Assembly (NCBI GenBank): GCA_039654915.1
Contig: CM077594.1
Location: forward strand, 15,189,001 to 15,253,000
Reading direction: 5' to 3'
DNA from: Aquilaria yunnanensis
Lineage: Eukaryota > Streptophyta > Magnoliopsida > Malvales > Thymelaeaceae
Length of the DNA: 64,000 bases
Positions 58,542-64,000 of the stretch are shown here, piece after piece. The translations under genes and the position numbers were made by a program. The notes under the pieces were generated by a model that saw nothing but the letters and a program-made list of their open reading frames with translations, did not search any database and was not told the DNA's origin. Numbering within the stretch: position 1 is the stretch's first letter; every line of letters starts with the position of its first letter.

Positions 58542-61500
58542 TTACTTTGTTTGACCGCGTAAATGGTTACGCATCAACTCATGTATGTCTGCATTGACAA
58601 GTATTCGCATTTTCTTGGTATCCTCCCATAGCAAACCAGAATACATCCGAGCAAAGTCGCAGGCACCTTCGAAGACTTCCTGCTTAGTACACGATTAGAA
58701 AACAAAAACGTAAATCCAGTAACAAAAAGGACTTGAGAAACAACAAAAATACTAAGGTTACCCTTGAAGGAAATTCGTCGTAGATATACGATGGCGTCAT
58801 CTCAACCCTCTTCATATCGGTTTCCCAGAGTCTTATCTATAATGAAAAGATATAAGGGTGTGACAAAAGAGAAACAATAGGTTAATTTTGGCAACATGAA
58901 AGTCTCATCGTAATCCTCGCTGATCAATAAGTACCAAGGCAAATTTGCTCCTCCAGACATGAAACAACTAATGATTCAACAACATAATCATAAAATGAAA
59001 TGGCAGAATGGAGTTGACTGTAAGAAGCTGCAAAATTTAAGTTAACCAAGAAATTATGGAGTTTTTTTGTTAAATAGAATTGTTAGGAAGACAAATTTCA
59101 AATTAGACTCCATTAGCAAATATTTTGAAATTTATAATTGATTTGCTGCACAATCCTATAATTGAAACCCTCTTCCCTTTTTACGCTCATTTGGCTCTCT
59201 ACGTTCCTATTCTTGTTGCTCCTTTTATTTCTTTGAAACTGATGTACACATCCACACATGGTATAGAATACACTTTTAAAGGGTAAAATTCACCATGGGT
59301 CACCTAGCTTATTTTTTTGTCCTATCCGGGTACCTTACCTTTATTTTGTCCTAGCGAGATACCTTTCCTCTTATTGCGCATCCTGTTCAGCTACTTTCCG
59401 TCAAATTGGTCGTTAAATTGGATGGAAAATGATGAAGTGGCATTAAATAATACTAAAATAAACTTAAAATAACAACTTCAGTCCTCAAACTATTTCAATT
59501 ACTAATTCTAACCCTTAAACCAGGTCTCGGGATCTCCGCAGGTGGATTTCCTCCTCCGCCGCCGCCGCCTCTTCTCCCAGCCACCACACCATCGTTTTCT
59601 CTCTTCACTATCGTGTGGCACAGCCTCCTTCGATTCCGATTTCTGATTTCTGATTCTAGCCGAATCACTAAAGTTGCTCTCAGCCTTGTCTCTGGCTGGA
59701 CGCCTGGGTATGAAGAATCGGAGCATTAGTCGGAGCAGTGGGGAGTTGTGGCTGGTGAGTTGCAGGCGTGATTGGCAGAGGAGGAAGGGGGTGGCGGAGG
59801 TGGAGGGAGAGGCGGAGGATGAGGGGGCGCCGCGGTTGGCAGCGCGATTTGCCGGCGTGAGGAGGGAGGTTGTGGGTAGTGATTTGCAGGCGCGTTTGTA
59901 GCTGGTGATTTGCAGGAATGAGGCAGAGGAAGGCAGTTGTGGCTGGTGATTTGCAGGAGCGATTGGCGAAGGAGGGGGGGCTGCGGGGGTGGGGATAGAG
60001 GCGGAGGCGGAGGAGGGAGGTGGAGGAGGAGGAGGAGGAGAGGTATGGAGGGAGGCCGACGGTGGATTGAAGACAGAGGACGGGGAGACAAATCTGGGAC
60101 TGAGTGGATAAGGGTTCGGTTATTAGATGAAGAAGTTTGTGGGGCAAAGTTTAAGGGTTAGAATTAGTAATTGAAATAGTTTGAGAACTGAAGTTGTTAT
60201 TTTAAGTTTATTTTAGTATTATTTAATGCCACTTCATCATTTTCCATCCAATTTAACGATCAATTTGACGGAAAGTAGCTGAACAGGATGCGCAATAAGA
60301 GGAAAGGTATCTCGCCAGGACAAAATAAAGGTAAGGTACCCGGATAGGACAAAAAAATAAGCTAGGTGACCCATGGTGAATTTTACCCCACTTTTAAATG
60401 AAAGCATTAAATTATCATATTTAAGAATTTCATAGTCTGTCCGGAGATAGTGCTGCAATGGCTTCCAAGATTGGTTTCATTTGCTGGTTTATATGGCTTT
60501 CTAGGAATGAAGCATCTTCCAACAGAAACCATTAAATCCATGTGGAACTATTTGCAGAATACATAAAGCATTTTATGAGTTTTGGGAAAACCAAGAGGCA
60601 AAGATGATGCATTCTAATCCTATTCACAAAACAGTTCAAGCGACTGAGCCAGCTCATGGAGTTGTAAAAGTAAATACAGAGAGATCCTAGGCCAAAGTCC
60701 TGTAATGCTCATATAGGATAGTTCTCAGAGATGAAGAGGGTCAGTGAGTAGTGACAGGAGGCCAACACTACAAAACAATCAAAGCTTCTACTCTGGAAGC
60801 CATTGCAGTCAGAGATGCAGTCATGAAAGACCATCATCTGAAGATTAACAATGTTGAGATAGAAACAGAAAGCAAAGAGACAGCTATGGCTTTAAAGGGG
60901 CAGCAAATAGATTGGCAAACTAGGGGACTCCAGGGGTGATCATGGTTCAGGTTGGTTAACTGAACCAACCTGAAATAGGCTTGGTTCCAAAAATTTCCTA
61001 CCCAACCTGAGAACCAAGAACCGAACACAACCAGAACCATGGTTCTGGATTTTTCAGTTCTAGATTTCAGGTTTTCGGTTCATACCATATGCTTATAACA
61101 ACACAAAAATCCAATAAAATTGCACTCACAACCCTTGCCCGACAATGGTCTGTGAGATTAGGAATGCATTCGTAGAGTGGGATTGGGATAGGACTTAAGA
61201 CTAGGTTTAAAACTATATGACTAAAATCTCCTGTTCAATAAATAATTATATATGTAAAATCATAATTTTTTAATATATTAATACATATACCTCAAGTTGG
61301 TTCCAAATTGAGTTGATTTCATATGGAACCGGAACCAACCTAAGAATCGATGGTTTTTCTAAATGTGGAATCAACCCATGAACCATGATCAATTTTTACT
61401 CAACCTAACCCAATCCACCTCTAGTAGGTTGGGCAACCCCATGGTCCTGCCCGACCCATGATCACCCTCAAGGGGAGTGCTCTAGATTTGTTTCCTGCAA

Positions 61501-61720
61501 GTTTTTAGTCAAGTTCCCAGGATAGTCAATACTTGGGGGCTGACTTCTTAGCAAAGCAATGTAACAGGGAGATGGGATCTTCAGAGTTGACTTCAAGCCC
61601 CTCATCCCCTTTGAGTGAGCTGCAGTCAGGATTTACTGCCCAGAGCCCCATAATTTTGTGCAAACAAAGTGTTAGTGAATCTGTTTCTACACCCCCCCCC
61701 CCCTTTTCTCTGCAAAAAAA

Positions 61721-61758
<38 letters not shown>

Positions 61759-63378
61759 GTGGTAGCACTTTTAATTGTTTATTTTCATAGAAATAGAAAA
61801 CACATCTGCCTTGAAAAATGAAATCGTAATTCTACCGGTTAAATCATCTATGTTGTATACCTATTATTCTTAAGAACAAAAAGAACTTGAAATAATGACA
61901 TAAATGAGCCAAACCTGATCTGTTACATTTTCAGGTACTGATGGTATTTTATTGGCTACTCGAGGATGAGCATTTTGCATAAGGAATGCTATTATCTGCA
62001 CTTGGGGTTGAGCGACCCAAAATAGATTGGTTAGAGAAAAATATATATGAAACTCTTTGCATGTCCAATTGCTTTTTTTTCATGAAAAATCAAGTAACGG
62101 TCACCTGATCAGCACTAATTCCCTTTTCAAAAGCACTGCATAAGCTTTCTTTTGTTATTGCTCCAACTATAAGATTTGGAAGCTGGTATTCTATCCTGCT
62201 CATTAACAAAATTCCATTTGTATGAGACATTAGCAAGGAACAAGCAATAAAATCAGGACATGAATTCCATAAACTTATAAAAATTATGTATGAGAAGTAA
62301 CATCATACCTGGAGAAAAGACGCAAAATCTCACAGTGTAACTTGGATGTTGAGTATGCATACATCCTGAAGTTTGTTTCAACGACAACAAAGCCCTGAAT
62401 AACAGAAGATGAACTGAAAAAATTATTGAAACTTATTAATTCACCAAAGAAATAGGATACAAATATATGTGTCTGTGTGTGTGTGCGCACACCTGCACAA
62501 ATGTGAAGATAGCTTTATGTGCAAGCAAATTTTGAAACAAAGTATACCTGTTTCCTCGTTGATGAATCCGTCAAGCTCAGTGACAAATTTGTTGCTAATT
62601 TAGTTGGTATAAACCAACTCTCTTTCCTACCCTGGTGGCACACAAATAAGTAGTTCATACAGTATAGTGAAATCAATGTTTGGGAAATATACTTCTATCC
62701 TATTACTAGAATTCAACAATCAGGAAAACACTGGCAAGTTACAACTAATTGATTCTTTGTCTTTCATTTCTGCTTTTGAATATGTAGCAATCATCTAATA
62801 CAGATCAGTTAGATGGGAATGTAACTAACAGATACACTGAAGGAGCACTTTATGTATTAACTGAAAGCAGGAAGTTTGCCTCTGTAATAAAAAAGGCATG
62901 ATTGGCAGAGTAAGACCTGCTGAAGTTTGACCATTCCCAACTCTGCAAGGTCCTTGATGATACTCCTTTGATCATCAGTCAGTGTATTTATATTATATGC
63001 CTGCAAGATTGTAAGAAATGAAATGGCAATAATAAAACATTTTAAATTGGTTCAAAATTTTCATTAGTTTGTTTAATAATCCACCCACAGAAAAACTTGT
63101 AATTTACCGTCTCTGGGAGAAGAAGACGCATTAATGAATAGGAAATACTGAGATCAGATGTCATGATTTCTCTTGTTCTTTTTTTTTTTTTTCGATGAAA
63201 AGATGATTTTTTTTTCAATGAAAAAGATTTCATGGTTCCTACCCTAAAACATTGGAAACAACTGACAGAACAACTGATACAAAATAATTTGCCAGAAACA
63301 GTAGCATACCTCGCCAGTGGTATGGAAACTAAGCTCTAACAAAAACGCAATAAGATCTGGTTGATCTATGCCTTGTTC
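58542..63378 (-). CDS. TFB2: TFIIH subunit TFB2 (p52), C-terminal 235 residues, partial
   Basis: Eight exons, in transcript order: 63378-63310, 63000-62917, 62631-62548, 62394-62309, 62195-62105, 61995-61915, 58836-58762 and 58679-58542. All have AG/GT borders and consistent phases. The product follows the family closely: DLIAFLLELSFHTTGE, TLTDDQRSIIKDLAELGMVK, ESWFIPTKLATNLSLSLTDS, GFVVVETNFRMYAYSTSKLH, YQLPNLIVGAITKESL, IIAFLMQNAHPRVA, IRLWETDMKRVEMTP and GLLWEDTKKMRILV. TFB2 anchors the XPB helicase in TFIIH and acts in transcription initiation and nucleotide-excision repair; its C-terminal end contacts the small TTDA/Tfb5 subunit. About half the protein lies beyond the window edge. A 3.08-kb intron (58837-61914) is swollen by transposons. 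Confidence 0.93.
59281..60388. mobile_element. Young Mutator-like element (Pack-MULE candidate) in a TFB2 intron
   Basis: Inverted repeats of 240 bp (59281-59520 and 60149-60388) start GGGTAAAATTCACCATGGGT and differ at only about three positions. A perfect 10-bp direct repeat, CACTTTTAAA, flanks it at 59271-59280 and 60389-60398; 9-10 bp is typical for Mutator-like transposition. The 628-bp interior is strongly GC-rich, unlike its surroundings, and contains short repeats (GTGGCTGGTGATTTGCAGG variants). That fits captured gene sequence, though I recognise no protein. Long Ser/Pro- or Arg-rich frames inside are composition effects. No transposase is encoded. Confidence 0.92.
60440..60927 (+). 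pseudogene. LINE RNase H-like domain relic, 5' part
   Basis: On the strand opposite TFB2, the frame near 60660-60925 reads VKVNTE, then VVTGGQHYKTIKASTLEAIA, VRDAVMKDHHLKINNVEIE and TESKETAMALK. This is the pattern of the RNase H-type (RVT_3) domain found in plant non-LTR elements (EAxAVRxA and VEIETDS). Stops interrupt the upstream part. It continues at 61467 after an insertion. Confidence 0.65.
60936..61466. mobile_element. hAT-like MITE splitting the LINE relic
   Basis: The ends GGTGATCATGGTTC on the left and GGTGATCATGGGTC from the right are inverted repeats. Flanks CTCCAGGG (60928-60935) and CTCAAGGG (61467-61474) differ by one base and fit an 8-bp target duplication. Repeated GGTTGG/CCAACC and GAACC phrases fill the interior. 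The RNase H reading continues on the far side. Confidence 0.65.
61467..61760 (+). pseudogene. LINE RNase H relic, 3' part with AAT tail
   Basis: GADFLAKQCNREM near 61540 matches the C-terminal Asn/Asp-x-x-ALA motif of RNase H-type LINE domains. About 150 bp later come a C run (61692-61703) and an AAT array (about 61723-61757), which may be the element's tail. The element thus sits in reverse inside the TFB2 intron. Confidence 0.55.
61723..61757. repeat. AAT microsatellite
   Basis: About 11-12 AAT units. Poly-Asn and poly-Leu frames through it are artefacts. Confidence 0.9.
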
Positions 63379-63537
63379 CTGCACCAAAAGCAGATTTGAA
63401 CTCAGTAGTGAAAAAAGAAAAACCCATTGGTTACAGAGTACAAAGAAGTGTAAGATAAAAACCATATTCATTCAGATTCTGACATTGTCCAACATGAGTC
63501 TCTTGAGTTTTTAGACCCCATGAGAGAGAGAGAGAGA

Positions 63538-63990
63538 GATGTTGATCACCATATTAAAGCAGGTTGGACAAAAGAAGAAAGGGTCAGGATTCTATTAGAT
63601 ACAATTATGACACTCAAGTCAAAGTGAAAATATCAAAAAATGGACATTTGACATGCTATGCTTTGTAGCAGTGAAAACTGGACAATGAAAAAACAACATG
63701 CAAACAGGAACTAGCAGAGATGAATGCCACAGTGGACAAGTGGACATATTTCAAAGATTTGGAAATGAGAATATAACAGACAGGGTAAAAGTAGTCTATT
63801 CAGGGCAAACTTGAGGAGCACCACCTTAGATTCTTTGGCCATATCGATTGTTCGTAAAATAGAAGCATTGGAATGTAAGAGTGCTAGGCTAAATATTGAA
63901 GGCAAGAAAAAGAAGCAATAGTAGACCTAAGATCACTTCAGTAGAATCAGTGAAAAAGAAATTTGGCTCTTATAGAGCTTCAGAAAGAAC
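63538..63990 (+). pseudogene. 3' end of an RTE-type LINE reverse transcriptase ORF
   Basis: With frameshifts and stops, the plus strand reads VDHHIKAGWTKEERV, then AMLCSSENWTMKKQHA, then AEMNATVDKWTYFKD, and finally IQGKLEEHHLRFFGHID. This is the order seen at the end of plant RTE-like LINE proteins (IRAGWxKWR, AMLYGxECW, AEMRMLRWM, KLRExRLRWFGHV). It lies upstream of the TFB2 exon at 63378, opposite in strand, so presumably in an intron. It is inactive. Confidence 0.68.
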
Positions 63991-64000
63991 TTGATTAACT

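Noticed and set aside
59680..60147. Pro/Ser/Leu-rich frames of 155 and 121 codons, and Arg/Gly-rich frames opposite
   Set aside because: They reflect the GC-rich repetitive interior of the Mutator-like element; no domain or codon structure supports a protein.
61526..61790. Frames with poly-Leu and poly-Asn
   Set aside because: They are translations of the AAT microsatellite.

Overview
This window is nuclear DNA from a flowering plant, probably a eudicot. It is AT-rich and gene-poor. Four host genes have GT-AG introns whose exon junctions keep frame almost everywhere, and plant-type transposable elements (TEs) fill most of the rest. The first six bases are an EcoRI site (GAATTC), as expected for the end of a cloned insert. 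I saw no prokaryotic, organellar, CRISPR or operon-like features.

Layout. 1-2050: a 1.24-kb hAT-type element with an exact 8-bp target duplication, then the 3' flank of the first gene. 2051-8275 (-): the large subunit of the U2 snRNP auxiliary factor (U2AF65), rebuilt as 18 coding exons, with a one-base frameshift in RRM1 and a 25-nt G run in one intron of the transcript. 8276-34320: about 26 kb with no host gene. It holds degenerate minisatellites, an LTR-like block, a decayed CACTA (En/Spm) transposase, several families of miniature inverted-repeat elements (some nested), a tandem duplication of about 3.6 kb (23.16-26.72 and 26.73-30.40 kb), and two foldback elements. 34461-37107 (+): a two-exon CBS-domain gene of the CBSX5 type, with a duplicated fragment of its 3' end 0.5 kb downstream. 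37.9-44.2 kb: more miniature elements, the last of them ending close to the promoter of the next gene. 44226-48324 (+): a five-exon RING E3 ligase of the AIRP2 type. 50195-50983 (-): an intronless, deleted retrocopy of the N-terminal half of TFIIH subunit TFB2. 51.9-57.5 kb: a miniature foldback element, a Ty1/copia relic and a 3.1-kb hAT element with a decayed transposase. 58542-63378 (-): the last eight exons of TFB2 (TFIIH p52); the rest lies beyond the right edge. One of its introns holds a very young 1.1-kb Mutator-like element (240-bp inverted repeats, 10-bp target duplication) and a LINE RNase H relic split by a hAT-like miniature element. Another intron holds the 3' end of an RTE-type LINE.

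The genes are independent housekeeping or signalling genes: pre-mRNA 3' splice-site recognition, a CBS-pair sensor, an ABA-related ubiquitin ligase, and transcription/DNA repair. They are not a functional cluster. I found no convincing new multi-gene system. The observations most worth following are structural: the U2AF65 frameshift and G run, the tandem duplication with a breakpoint in a foldback arm, the TFB2 retrocopy 7.6 kb from its parent gene, and the young Mutator-like element. Exon assignments come from reading splice sites and conserved protein sequence by eye. TE family names rest on remembered family motifs, not on searches.
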